Assembly (NCBI GenBank): GCA_019118525.1
Contig: DWYV01000027.1
Span: 1 to 64,000, forward strand
Source: Candidatus Bariatricus faecipullorum
GTDB taxonomy: Bacteria; Bacillota; Clostridia; Lachnospirales; Lachnospiraceae
DNA length: 64,000 bases
Direction: 5' to 3'
Shown: piece by piece, positions 24,534 through 32,264 of the stretch
Numbering within the stretch: the first letter of the stretch is position 1
Layout of the letters: every line of letters starts with the position of its first letter
Notes under the pieces: model-generated
What the model saw: only the letters and a program-made list of their open reading frames with translations
Told to the model about the DNA's origin: nothing
Databases searched by the model: none
Made by a program: the position numbers and the translations under genes

Positions 24534-26351
24534 CTATACGAACAGTGCTTCAAATTCTTCGCGCGTAATCTTCTCCTTTTCCAAAAGCAGCTGCGCACAG
24601 GAGTCCAGCACATTCTTATGCTCACCGATAATTCTCTTCGCCTTCTCGTAGCATTCATCAATGATACGCTTGACTTCTGAGTCAATGGTACCTGCTACCT
24701 GTTCTCCGTATCCTCTGGATGCATGCGCCAGGTCTCTGCCGATAAATACTTCGTCGTTGTCGTTGTCATAGTTAATCAGTCCCAGGGTCTCCGACATACC
24801 GAATTTCGTAACCATGGATTTTGCCAGGGATGTGGCCTGCTTGATATCCTGGGAAGCCCCGGTGGTAATGTCGTCAAAGACAATCTCTTCTGCCACCCGT
24901 CCTCCCAGAGCCACGGTGATGTCCTGAAGCATTTTCCCCTTTGTATTAAACATCTCGTCTTTTTCCGGAAGAGGCATGGTATAACCGGCCGCTCCCAGTC
25001 CCGTCGGGATGATAGATACGCTGTAAACCGGTCCCACGTCCGGCAGCACATGGAAAAGAATCGCATGTCCGGCCTCATGGTAGGCGGTAATCCGTTTTTC
25101 CTTATCGGAAATAACCCGGCTCTTCTTTTCCGCTCCGATTCCCACTTTTACAAAGGCTTTCTGGATATCGCTCTGACGGATGTATACCCGGTCGTCCTTG
25201 GCGGCCAGAATAGCCGCTTCATTCAGCAGGTTTTCCAAATCGGCGCCGGTAAATCCCGCCGTAGTCTGCGCTATCTGCTGTAAATCCACATCGTCGCCCA
25301 GCGGTTTCCCTTTGGCATGAACTCCCAGAATTTCCTGTCGTCCTTTTACATCCGGACGGCCTACCATTACTTTCCGGTCAAACCGGCCCGGCCGGAGAAT
25401 CGCGGGATCCAGAATGTCCACCCGGTTGGTAGCCGCCATCACAATGATACCCTCGTTGACACCGAACCCATCCATCTCTACCAGAAGCTGATTCAGCGTC
25501 TGCTCTCTCTCATCGTGACCGCCGCCCATGCCGGTTCCTCTCCGTCTGGCTACTGCGTCAATCTCATCGATAAATACAATGCAGGGAGCGTTTTTCTTGG
25601 CGTCCTCAAACAGGTCCCTGACACGGGACGCTCCCACACCGACAAACATTTCCACGAAATCCGAGCCGGAAATAGTAAAGAACGGCACTCCGGCCTCCCC
25701 TGCCACTGCCTTTGCAAGCAGGGTCTTTCCAGTTCCCGGCGGGCCTTCCAGAAGTACCCCTTTGGGGATTCTGGCCCCCACCTGAATATATTTTCCCGGT
25801 GTTTTCAGGAAATCCACAATTTCTTCCAGTTCTTCCTTTTCCTCCTGCAGTCCTGCCACCTGGGAAAAGTCTACTTTATTCTGCAGATCCGTACTCATCT
25901 TTGCACGGCTCTTGCCAAAATTCATGGCCCTGGAGTTGGCCCCGCCCTGACGGCTCATCATCACAAACATCAGAATGACCACTCCTCCCATCAGAAGCAG
26001 CGGTACCAGTGTTGTGGTCACCCAGGTATCCTGGGGAACGTCGCTCATGCGGTAATCCAGTCCGTATTCATCCAGGATATCCTGCACTTCATTGACGTCG
26101 GAAACATGAAGCTGTTCCACGGTATCATTGTCCAGGGTAATCCGAAGCGTTCCCGTAGGCGCCACCCGGTTCTGGCGTATCTCCACATCTTCTATATTCT
26201 CCTCCGTCAGGTCCTCCCGGAAATCCTGCCAGGTATAGGCCATTCCCTCCTGCTGTGCCTGGTGCATGGCCCAGTAAACCCCTACAGCCAGAAAGATGCA
26301 CAGCACCAGGGTCATCAGCCCGTTTAGTCCTCTCGCTCTGTTATTATTCAA
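24534..26351 (-). CDS. ftsH: ATP-dependent zinc metalloprotease FtsH
   Basis: A 605-residue membrane AAA+ protease. It has two transmembrane helices (about residues 10-28 and 108-130) around an extracytoplasmic loop, Walker A GPPGTGKT, Walker [12 protein letters not shown], the SRH segment [20 protein letters not shown], and the zinc site HEAGH. The start appears to be TTG at 26351, placed after AAAGGAG with good spacing. It degrades unfolded and regulatory membrane proteins. The order tilS-hpt-ftsH is the classical Firmicutes order. Confidence 0.97.
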   Translation of the reverse strand: MNNNRARGLNGLMTLVLCIFLAVGVYWAMHQAQQEGMAYTWQDFREDLTEENIEDVEIRQNRVAPTGTLRITLDNDTVEQLHVSDVNEVQDILDEYGLDYRMSDVPQDTWVTTTLVPLLLMGGVVILMFVMMSRQGGANSRAMNFGKSRAKMSTDLQNKVDFSQVAGLQEEKEELEEIVDFLKTPGKYIQVGARIPKGVLLEGPPGTGKTLLAKAVAGEAGVPFFTISGSDFVEMFVGVGASRVRDLFEDAKKNAPCIVFIDEIDAVARRRGTGMGGGHDEREQTLNQLLVEMDGFGVNEGIIVMAATNRVDILDPAILRPGRFDRKVMVGRPDVKGRQEILGVHAKGKPLGDDVDLQQIAQTTAGFTGADLENLLNEAAILAAKDDRVYIRQSDIQKAFVKVGIGAEKKSRVISDKEKRITAYHEAGHAILFHVLPDVGPVYSVSIIPTGLGAAGYTMPLPEKDEMFNTKGKMLQDITVALGGRVAEEIVFDDITTGASQDIKQATSLAKSMVTKFGMSETLGLINYDNDNDEVFIGRDLAHASRGYGEQVAGTIDSEVKRIIDECYEKAKRIIGEHKNVLDSCAQLLLEKEKITREEFEALFV

Positions 26352-26367
26352 TGGCGGCTCCTTTCCT

Positions 26368-26889
26368 CTACAGTTCTACTACCCCGATGTAAGGAAGATT
26401 CCGGTATTTCTGGGCATAGTCCAGCCCAAAGCCCACTACAAATTCATCCGGAATCTCAAATCCCACATAGTCTACCTTTACATCCCTGACACGGCGGTCC
26501 GGCTTATCCAGCAGAGTACACAGCCGCATACTCCTCGGGCCACGTTTCCCAAGGATGTCCATCAGATAGTAAAGAGTCCTTCCGGAATCCACAATATCCT
26601 CCACAATCAGAACGTCCTTCCCCTCCAGGGATTCATCCAGGTCTTTTGCGATTTTGACGATTCCGCTGGAAGAAGTTCCGTCTCCATAACTGCTTACACT
26701 CATAAAATCCATGGAAACCGGCACACTGATTCGTTTTGCCAGTTCACACATGAAAAAAACACCGCCTTTCAGTACACAAATCAGGTGCACCTGACGGCCT
26801 GCATAATCTTCGCTGATTTTTTTCCCCAGCTCTTCAATCCGGGTATTTACATCCTCTTCCGGTATGAGAACCTTAATCTTCTCTCCCAT
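26368..26889 (-). CDS. hpt: Hypoxanthine phosphoribosyltransferase
   Basis: A 173-residue purine salvage enzyme that makes IMP or GMP from hypoxanthine or guanine and PRPP. The PRPP loop VLIVEDIVDSGRTL and the PDEFVVGFGLDY base-binding region are clear. The ATG at 26889 is used because TGGAGGAG lies at ideal spacing; the gene then overlaps the tilS 3' end by 17 bases, implying translational coupling. It sits between tilS and ftsH as in Bacillus. Confidence 0.96.
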   Translation of the reverse strand: MGEKIKVLIPEEDVNTRIEELGKKISEDYAGRQVHLICVLKGGVFFMCELAKRISVPVSMDFMSVSSYGDGTSSSGIVKIAKDLDESLEGKDVLIVEDIVDSGRTLYYLMDILGKRGPRSMRLCTLLDKPDRRVRDVKVDYVGFEIPDEFVVGFGLDYAQKYRNLPYIGVVEL

Positions 26890-28297
26890 GTTCTGCTCCT
26901 CCAAGTATTGTAATCTCCAGTATCACCGACGTCTCCTGGGTCACCTGGCAGGTACTTCCCTGCCGGTATCCTATAATCCAGAGTATTTCCGGGCCTTCTG
27001 CCAGCAGGGGAATCGAGTTCCTTTCTTCTGCCGGAATTTTCTCGTTAATAAAAAAAGACTTCAGCTTCTGACGGTGTCCTTCCCGGTCCACTGCAATCCG
27101 GTCCCCGGCCATTCGCGTCCGTATACTGATATTATCTTTTATTATACCATAGTCGAACCATTTCGTGTATGTTTTTTTCGGTATCCCCTCCAGGATTTCC
27201 GGTCTCGGAAAAACCCGCCAGGAAATCTGAAGTTTTCCGGCCCGAAGGCTCCCCTGGGGCTGCGCTTTTATCGGCAGGACGGTTTCCTTTTCTGATTCCT
27301 GTCTTTTTCGGCCCGCCGTTTCCTGCTTTTTCCCAAGGACAACTTCCCCGTAGCCTTTTACGCCTTCCACCGAATAGGGCAGACTGAGCCGTTTCCCCGT
27401 CTGTCCCCGCAGGAGGTTTCCCAGGCTTTCCACATGAACCGCCCCGATGTCCCGGGCCTTTCCGGCGGCAAGCACCAGGGCTCTCTGCAGTACCCGGTCT
27501 CCAATCAGAGGCTCCAGCTCCTCCCAGGGCTGCTGGAGCAGGCGTATCTGCCCCTTTTCTTTCACAAGACAGTTTCGGCAGGCGGCCTCCTCCTGTCTCT
27601 CCAGATAAGCCTCCACTTCCCTCAGATACTCCATGGCACTGCTGATGTGGCTCACCGCACCGGCATGAACTTCCCTTTCCAGAAGCGGAATAACATGGTG
27701 GCGAATCCGGTTCCGGGTATATTCGTCTTCTTCATTGGTACTGTCCGTGCAGAAAGGAAGGTTCCTCTCTTCCAGAAAATCCAGGATTTCCCGGCGGCTG
27801 ACACAAAGAAGCGGCCGTATATACAGTCCTTTTACGGGATATATACCGCCGAGTCCTTTCAGTCTGCTCCCCCTTGCCGCATTCAGCAGAAACGTCTCCA
27901 CATTGTCATCCTGCTGGTGGGCCAGGGCTATCCGGTTTCCTCCATACTTCCGCACCGCTTCCTCATAAGCCTGGCGCCTGACCATGCGGCCCGCTTCTTC
28001 TTCGGAACAGCGCCATTCTCCCGCAAGCTTCCGGACGTTGGCACGGGTTACAGAGCAGGGAACGTCCAGCCCTTTGCAAAACGATTTTACAAATTCTTCA
28101 TCCCGCCGGGCCTCCTCTCCCCGAAGGCCGTGATTGACGTGGACAACGGTCAGGGAAAAATCCCATTCCTTCCGCAGCATATCCAGCAGCACGAGCAGGC
28201 ATACAGAATCCGCGCCTCCGGAGACACCTGCGATGACCATGTCTCCCGGGCTTATCATCTTCCACTGTTTCATGTACTGCTCTACTTTCTTCTTCAT
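26873..28297 (-). CDS. tilS: tRNA(Ile)-lysidine synthetase
   Basis: A 474-residue enzyme that attaches lysine to C34 of the CAU-anticodon tRNA-Ile, changing both codon and amino acid identity. The PP-loop VSGGADSVCLL is at about residues 26-36, and the ALAHQQDDNVETFLLN segment follows. The C-terminal domain is present. The ATG at 28297 follows AAAAGGAAACAG. An in-frame ATG at 28336 would add a very basic 13-residue stretch and lies exactly one repeat period (111 bases) below the tandem micro-ORFs upstream. Confidence 0.95.
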   Translation of the reverse strand: MKKKVEQYMKQWKMISPGDMVIAGVSGGADSVCLLVLLDMLRKEWDFSLTVVHVNHGLRGEEARRDEEFVKSFCKGLDVPCSVTRANVRKLAGEWRCSEEEAGRMVRRQAYEEAVRKYGGNRIALAHQQDDNVETFLLNAARGSRLKGLGGIYPVKGLYIRPLLCVSRREILDFLEERNLPFCTDSTNEEDEYTRNRIRHHVIPLLEREVHAGAVSHISSAMEYLREVEAYLERQEEAACRNCLVKEKGQIRLLQQPWEELEPLIGDRVLQRALVLAAGKARDIGAVHVESLGNLLRGQTGKRLSLPYSVEGVKGYGEVVLGKKQETAGRKRQESEKETVLPIKAQPQGSLRAGKLQISWRVFPRPEILEGIPKKTYTKWFDYGIIKDNISIRTRMAGDRIAVDREGHRQKLKSFFINEKIPAEERNSIPLLAEGPEILWIIGYRQGSTCQVTQETSVILEITILGGAEHGRED

Positions 28298-28345
28298 CTG
28301 TTTCCTTTTCCTCGCTCGCTTTGTTTCCGCTTTCATTCGCTTCCG

Positions 28346-28447
28346 TTACTTTTCTAACGGTACCTCGAACTGCTCCGCACTTCCGTGCTCCCGCAGTTCT
28401 ACAGAATATTCGGAATCCGCGGGGCCCCTCCCCCGCTTCTTCCTCAT
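28346..28447 (-). CDS. 33-residue micro-ORF, repeat copy 2
   Basis: Encodes a basic then acidic peptide starting MRKKRGRGPADSEYS and ending FEVPLEK. It differs from the copy at 28457-28558 by two residues (D for N at 11, S for R at 23). An AGAGGAAAGGA sequence lies just before the ATG. The 111-base spacing keeps all copies in the same frame. Whether it is translated, or is only a structured repeat that happens to stay open, is unknown. Confidence 0.4.
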   Translation of the reverse strand: MRKKRGRGPADSEYSVELREHGSAEQFEVPLEK

Positions 28448-28558
28448 TCCTTTCCTCTACTTTTCTAACGGTACCTCGAACTGCTCCGCACGTCCGTGCT
28501 CCCGCAGTTCTACAGAATATTCGGAATTCGCGGGGCCCCTCCCCCGCTTCTTCCTCAT
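28348..28558. repeat. Tandem 100-bp direct repeat, period 111 bp
   Basis: Copies at 28348-28447 and 28459-28558 differ at only two positions. Each contains an internal dyad (GAACTGC with GCAGTTC around a GCAC/GTGC inner stem) and a GC-rich GCGGGGCCCC stretch. The element fills the gap between spoIIE and tilS and resembles a dispersed palindromic repeat. TAACGGTACC in each copy is also inverted at about 28630-28639. Confidence 0.9.
28457..28558 (-). CDS. 33-residue micro-ORF, repeat copy 1
   Basis: First copy in transcription order, starting MRKKRGRGPANSEYS and ending FEVPLEK with a TAG stop. No convincing ribosome site precedes this ATG, unlike copy 2. Both copies have an intact frame and their differences are two amino-acid substitutions without stops or frameshifts. 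Confidence 0.35.
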   Translation of the reverse strand: MRKKRGRGPANSEYSVELREHGRAEQFEVPLEK

Positions 28559-28566
28559 ATTCTGGC

Positions 28567-28628
28567 GGGTTTCAAAGTCCGAAGCACATTTTTGTGCAGG
28601 CACAAATGTGCTTCGGACCTCGAAACCC
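28567..28628. repeat. Long near-perfect hairpin downstream of spoIIE
   Basis: Arms GGGTTTC and GAAACCC enclose a 19-bp stem (GTCCGAAGCACATT and its complement), interrupted by a two-base bulge. There is no clear T-run on either strand, so a dispersed palindromic element is as likely as a terminator. It precedes the tandem micro-ORF repeat. Confidence 0.8.
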
Positions 28629-28644
28629 TGGTACCGTTACTATA

Positions 28645-30051
28645 TCACACTTCCCAGATTCCTGCCACCAGAACTGTCATGTCGTCCCGGGGGATTTCTT
28701 CTCCCAGTTCCAGTACTTTCTCGAGAATGTAATGGGCCAGTCCTTCCGGGTTTTCCAGACGGGTTCCTGCTATTATCAGATCCAGCAGACGCTCCTGCCC
28801 GCCAGGCGGCAGAGCATCCAGTACGCCGTCTGTCACCATAACCACCATATCCCCGGCGTGCAGTTTCCGGACGTCCTGCCGGAAGTCCTGCTTCTGCACC
28901 ACGCCCAGAGGCAGGCTCTCTGAATAAACATGCTCCACCTTCCCCTCTGTACGGATAAACGTCTGTGCCGCGCCGGCCTTGATGATACTGCATTCCCCGG
29001 TATACAAATCAAAGGTAGTCATATCCACCGTGGAAAAGAATACCTCTTCCCGTCCCATTACCAGAGCCGTATTCATCATGGACAGTGCTGTTTCCTGGGG
29101 AAATCCCGCCTGCAGAAGTTCTTCCAGCATTTCCACAACCATACTGCTCTCCTGCATGGCCCGCTCTCCGGAGCCCATACCGTCAGACAGAATGGCCGCT
29201 TCCTGTCCTCCTGGCAGCGGCGTGGTCAGAAAGCTGTCCCCGGATATTTTCTGGCATCCTTTTCCGATTCTGGCAATTCCCTGCATGGTGTAAAAGGCCG
29301 GTCCCTCCACGCAGATAATGGTTTCATAATCCTGCCCCAGCACCAGTCTTTCAGCCCGGGCCGGACACATCCGTTTGCCCGTGCACCGGGACAGTATCTG
29401 CGCCAGCGCTCTGGTGGTCACACAGATGCCTTTTTCCGGGCGCACTGTAACATGGATTTCATATTTTCCTTCCGGCGTCACAAAGAACACAGAGCTTAAA
29501 AGCCGGATTCCCTCTTTCTTAAACTGAATTTTGATACGCTTTTCCAGCGGCGGGTCAGAAAATATGCTTGCCTCCAGCTCCCTGGCGGCATGCTGTATCA
29601 TCCGGGCGAACGTGTCCAGCTGGACAGCGCACCCTTCCCGGTTCTGTACCATCCGGTTATTCCACACAAGAACTTCCCGGGCGTCCCGAAACACCTCCAG
29701 GGTTTCCCGCATCAGCCGGGGCGCCAGAATACACTGTCTCTGCAGTTTCCTTTTCAGTTCCACATTCAGCTCCGCCCCGTATTCCTCCGCGGTCCTTAAT
29801 ATTTCACAGACAAGTGCGCGTATCTGCTCCCGTTTCTCTCCCAGACAGCTTTTTCTCTTTTCACAGCCGGCACAGACCTTTCCGGCTACCCGTTCAAACA
29901 TATCCTCTATCTCTTCCGTGCAGAACCCGCTTCTGGGCTCTTCCAGCTTCAGAAATGTATCAGCCAGGTGCTGAAGCGATGACGCAAGCCTGTCCGCCCT
30001 GGTAACATACGGATTGGTCACCACCGCCTGATTCTCCCTCTTGTCTTCCAT
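28645..30051 (-). CDS. spoIIE: SpoIIE-type PP2C phosphatase lacking the membrane domain
   Basis: A 468-residue protein. It carries the Cys-rich regulatory region of SpoIIE (CAGCEKRKSC, about residues 59-68) and the C-terminal PP2C/SpoIIE phosphatase with ILSDGMGSGERA, FFSTVDMTTFD and VVMVTDGVLDA. SpoIIE activates sigma-F by dephosphorylating SpoIIAA in the forespore. The Bacillus protein is about 820 residues with an N-terminal ten-helix membrane region; none is present here, nor is there coding space for it upstream, where a terminator and divIC lie. Short forms may exist in Lachnospiraceae. The location between divIC and tilS matches Bacillus. Confidence 0.92.
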   Translation of the reverse strand: MEDKRENQAVVTNPYVTRADRLASSLQHLADTFLKLEEPRSGFCTEEIEDMFERVAGKVCAGCEKRKSCLGEKREQIRALVCEILRTAEEYGAELNVELKRKLQRQCILAPRLMRETLEVFRDAREVLVWNNRMVQNREGCAVQLDTFARMIQHAARELEASIFSDPPLEKRIKIQFKKEGIRLLSSVFFVTPEGKYEIHVTVRPEKGICVTTRALAQILSRCTGKRMCPARAERLVLGQDYETIICVEGPAFYTMQGIARIGKGCQKISGDSFLTTPLPGGQEAAILSDGMGSGERAMQESSMVVEMLEELLQAGFPQETALSMMNTALVMGREEVFFSTVDMTTFDLYTGECSIIKAGAAQTFIRTEGKVEHVYSESLPLGVVQKQDFRQDVRKLHAGDMVVMVTDGVLDALPPGGQERLLDLIIAGTRLENPEGLAHYILEKVLELGEEIPRDDMTVLVAGIWEV

Positions 30052-30084
30052 TTTCTACTCCCCCATTACTGTTTCCTAAATATA

Positions 30085-30115
30085 TAAAAAAGCTTCGGAC
30101 TTTCGTCCAAAGCTT
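30085..30115 (-). terminator. Terminator after divIC
   Basis: Read on the minus strand, AAGCTTTGGAC, a GAAA loop and GTCCGAAGCTT form an 11-bp stem with one mismatch, followed by TTTTTT. It separates the hup-yab-divIC group from spoIIE. Confidence 0.85.
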
Positions 30116-30145
30116 ATCTTTTGTCTTTTCTGTAATACCGGCAGG

Positions 30146-30472
30146 CTACTGCTCCGCACGGAACAGTATCTCATTCTCATGAACAAGACCCAGTTTTTCT
30201 TTTGCTATCTCTTCAATGTATTCGTCTGTCCCGACATAGTCTTTCAGACTGTCAATCTCTTCTGAACGCTTCTCCGCCTCATCCAGCTGTGCCTGCAGTT
30301 CCTCTTCCTGGGCAATGTACTGCTGGTTCTGTCTCTGTAAACGCATCCCCTGAACAAAAACAACTGCACCCAGTAAAATAATAATCCCTGTAATGGCTGC
30401 TACACTTCTCTTATGTCGGCGAAGGCTGCTGTTTTTCTGCCGTGTACGGCTTCTTTTCTTCATGCCTGCCAT
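30146..30472 (-). CDS. divIC: Septum formation initiator DivIC/FtsB-like
   Basis: A 108-residue bitopic cell-division protein. A basic cytoplasmic N-terminus (KKRSRTRQKNSSLRRHKR) leads to one transmembrane helix (about residues 25-43) and an extracellular leucine-type coiled coil (QRQNQQYIAQEEELQAQLDE). The C-terminal IAKEKLGLVHENEILF is the conserved FtsB/DivIC end. The ATG at 30472 follows AAAGGTGAG; a start 14 codons upstream is less likely. Neighbour of yabQ, as in Bacillus. Confidence 0.92.
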   Translation of the reverse strand: MAGMKKRSRTRQKNSSLRRHKRSVAAITGIIILLGAVVFVQGMRLQRQNQQYIAQEEELQAQLDEAEKRSEEIDSLKDYVGTDEYIEEIAKEKLGLVHENEILFRAEQ

Positions 30473-30557
30473 ATTTATACTCACCTTTTTGCCGGATAAA
30501 CCGACACTACTCACCCTATGTTTAATATATTCATCTTAGCCGTTTTTTATGAATTTA

Positions 30558-30890
30558 TCAACCATTTTTGTCCGGTTTTTTCCACAGCAAAACGTAAATC
30601 TTTTTTTGAATTTTTTTTGCAAAAACACAAAAAAGTCGCAAAAAAGCAGACCCAACCACAACACCTAGTACAAAATACCATCTGATTTCCCCATTATTTG
30701 TATGGTAAATTTGCACAAATATATATACAGCGGAAGCCGCCCAGAACAGCCCGTCCTCCAGGTTCAGAAGCCATAGGCCATGGGGCAGTATCCGCCTCCA
30801 TACGCGCAGCCAGAGCCAGGCTGCCGTCACGGTGATTCCGGTCAGACATGCATGAAGAAACGCCGCTGTTTCTGTCCCAATTCCTGCCAT
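30558..30890 (-). CDS. yabQ: Spore cortex biosynthesis protein YabQ
   Basis: A 110-residue membrane protein with three predicted hydrophobic segments (about 8-28, 46-62, 72-90) and the YabQ pattern WRRILPHGLWLLNLEDGLFWAASA shortened by eye to its RR...H...EDxxFW core. In Bacillus YabQ is a mother-cell membrane protein needed for cortex formation. It begins seven bases after the yabP stop. Confidence 0.88.
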   Translation of the reverse strand: MAGIGTETAAFLHACLTGITVTAAWLWLRVWRRILPHGLWLLNLEDGLFWAASAVYIFVQIYHTNNGEIRWYFVLGVVVGSAFLRLFCVFAKKIQKKIYVLLWKKPDKNG

Positions 30891-30896
30891 GGCATA

Positions 30897-31187
30897 TCAC
30901 CGGAACAGCTTTGACAGCAGGTTCTCTCCCGACTTTGCCGCCGGGTGTACGTCCGAATACGCGATGCTGTCAATATTCCCTGACAGATCTACCTCGCCTT
31001 TTTCCAGGCTCAGTCTGTTCACGTGCATATCCGTGCCTTTCACCATCATCATTCCCTGCTCTGTTTCCAGCAGAATTTCATTTAAATCAAAGGAAAGTAC
31101 GTCCAGCACTCCCGTCACTACACTGGTTTTCCGGTTATTAACCACAAGTCTGTGGTTATTTGTCTTCGGCACCTGTCTTTCTTCCAC
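30897..31187 (-). CDS. yabP: Sporulation protein YabP
   Basis: A 96-residue cytoplasmic protein with the YabP/YqfC fold signature: HRLVVNNRKTSVVTGVLDVLSF near the N-terminus and MMVKGTDMHVNRLSLEKGEV in the middle (quoted in parts). The likely start is GTG at 31187 with a moderate ribosome site. Required for spore cortex assembly in Bacillus. Position before yabQ and divIC is conserved. Confidence 0.9.
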   Translation of the reverse strand: MEERQVPKTNNHRLVVNNRKTSVVTGVLDVLSFDLNEILLETEQGMMMVKGTDMHVNRLSLEKGEVDLSGNIDSIAYSDVHPAAKSGENLLSKLFR

Positions 31188-31293
31188 TTTCGCATCCCGC
31201 CTTTCCCGCAGCCAGTATCCTGCTTTCTATCATTGTATGAGGAAAAACGGGGATTTATGAGTCCAGGCTCCCATCTCCTTTTGCGAAAAGGCC

Positions 31294-31533
31294 CTACAGA
31301 TAGCGGAACATCTCAGCCGCTTCGTCCTTCTTTGTCGTCTCCCGGATGTCCAGAATCTCGGCCTTTACCGTCTTTGTCCCGAACTGAAGCTCCAGCACAT
31401 CACCCTTTTTTACCTGCGCAGAAGCCTTGGCCACGTTGCCGTTCACCAGTACTCTTCCCGCATCGCAGGCTTCGTTTGCCACGGTCCTTCGCTTAATCAG
31501 CCGGGAAACCTTTAAAAATTTATCCAGTCTCAT
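31294..31533 (-). CDS. rqcP: S4-domain RNA-binding protein RqcP (YabO)
   Basis: A 79-residue S4 protein (MRLDKFLKVSRLIKRRTVA, then DAGRVLVNGNVAKAS). RqcP binds stalled 50S subunits and works with RqcH in adding C-terminal alanine tails to blocked nascent chains. AAAGGAGGAAGACT precedes the ATG. Gene order hup-rqcP-yabP-yabQ-divIC supports orthology with Bacillus YabO. Confidence 0.93.
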   Translation of the reverse strand: MRLDKFLKVSRLIKRRTVANEACDAGRVLVNGNVAKASAQVKKGDVLELQFGTKTVKAEILDIRETTKKDEAAEMFRYL

Positions 31534-31549
31534 AGTCTTCCTCCTTTAT

Positions 31550-31579
31550 CGGCCCGGGGAAAACATTCCCCCGGGCCCG
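31550..31579 (-). other. GC-rich hairpin upstream of rqcP
   Basis: CGGCCCGGGG and a matching CCCCGGGCC arm enclose an eight-base loop, immediately before the rqcP ribosome site. There is no T-run, so it may stabilise or attenuate the rqcP message. Confidence 0.55.
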
Positions 31580-31596
31580 ATTGCCGCTCGATGACC

Positions 31597-31708
31597 GCGA
31601 TACCGCACAGCTCACAGCAAAGCTGTTCGCTGTACTTGCCCGTCAAATGCCGGGCCGCCTATGCAAGCTGGCCTGCCCCTTCGGCCGGTCACTTGACGGG
31701 CGTATCGC
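31597..31708. other. Compact three-way-junction element between hup and rqcP
   Basis: A closing stem GCGATAC (31597-31603) with GTATCGC (31702-31708) encloses two further hairpins. One is ACAGC-TC-ACAGC and GCTGT-TC-GCTGT (31607-31633) with a symmetric internal loop. The other is GCCCGTCAA (31638-31646) with TTGACGGGC (31693-31701), with more pairing inside. No open frame fits it. It may be a structured RNA or a dispersed palindromic repeat. Confidence 0.7.
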
Positions 31709-31710
31709 GC

Positions 31711-31741
31711 AAAAAATAGAGAGCCTCACAGCTCTCTATTT
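31711..31741 (-). terminator. Terminator after hup
   Basis: An 11-bp perfect stem (AAATAGAGAG with CTCTCTATTT) is followed on the minus strand by six T residues, 28 bases after the hup stop. Confidence 0.9.
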
Positions 31742-31768
31742 CGTCCTCTTATATAACTGCGCAAAAAC

Positions 31769-32044
31769 TTATGCGTTTACAGCGTCTTTTAATGCCTTTC
31801 CGGCTTTGAACTTCGGAGCCTTGCAGGCAGCAATCTTCATAGTTTTTCCGGTCTGCGGATTTCTTCCTTCTCTTGCAGCTCTTTCACTTACTTCAAATGT
31901 TCCAAAGCCAACAAGCTGAACTTTCTCACCTTTCTTCAGCTCTTCTGTAACTACGTCAACAAAAGCCTTGAGTGCTTTTTCAGTATCCTTTTTAGAAACT
32001 TCTGCTTTCTCAGCTACTGCTGCAACTAATTCTGTTTTGTTCAT
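31769..32044 (-). CDS. hup: HU family DNA-binding protein
   Basis: A 91-residue histone-like protein with the full HU pattern: [20 protein letters not shown], the dimer core [15 protein letters not shown] and the arm tip [17 protein letters not shown]. It compacts and bends DNA as a dimer. ACAGGAGGAAGTACC precedes the ATG and a strong promoter lies 100 bases upstream, in line with high expression. Confidence 0.97.
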   Translation of the reverse strand: MNKTELVAAVAEKAEVSKKDTEKALKAFVDVVTEELKKGEKVQLVGFGTFEVSERAAREGRNPQTGKTMKIAACKAPKFKAGKALKDAVNA

Positions 32045-32146
32045 GGTACTTCCTCCTGTAATATACTTTAGAATAACCTTACTTATTCTATCCCTTAATT
32101 CGCAAGGTTTCCTCCTCCAAAAGGTGCAGGAATAACCCTATACTAA

Positions 32147-32175
32147 GTTATATCGGGTTTTCATTTCTTTGTCAA
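32147..32175 (-). promoter_or_regulatory. Promoter of hup
   Basis: On the minus strand TTGACA (32170-32175) is 17 bases from TATAAC (32147-32152), a near-consensus sigma-A promoter. Confidence 0.8.
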
Positions 32176-32188
32176 GTATTATGAGCAG

Positions 32189-32222
32189 AAAAGTGCGGAA
32201 AGCCCTGGTTTTTCGCACTTTT
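32189..32222 (-). terminator. Terminator after the cotS-like gene
   Basis: A 13-bp stem with one wobble pair, built on AAAAGTGCG and CGCACTTTT arms, ends in T residues on the minus strand. It also separates the gene from the hup promoter. Confidence 0.75.
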
Positions 32223-32264
32223 TCCGCATATTTCCCCACTCCGTTCCCATACGGATTCTCCCTT

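Noticed and set aside
28348..28558. CRISPR array
   Set aside because: Units are 100 bases with two near-identical copies and an 11-base gap; no spacer pattern and no cas genes.
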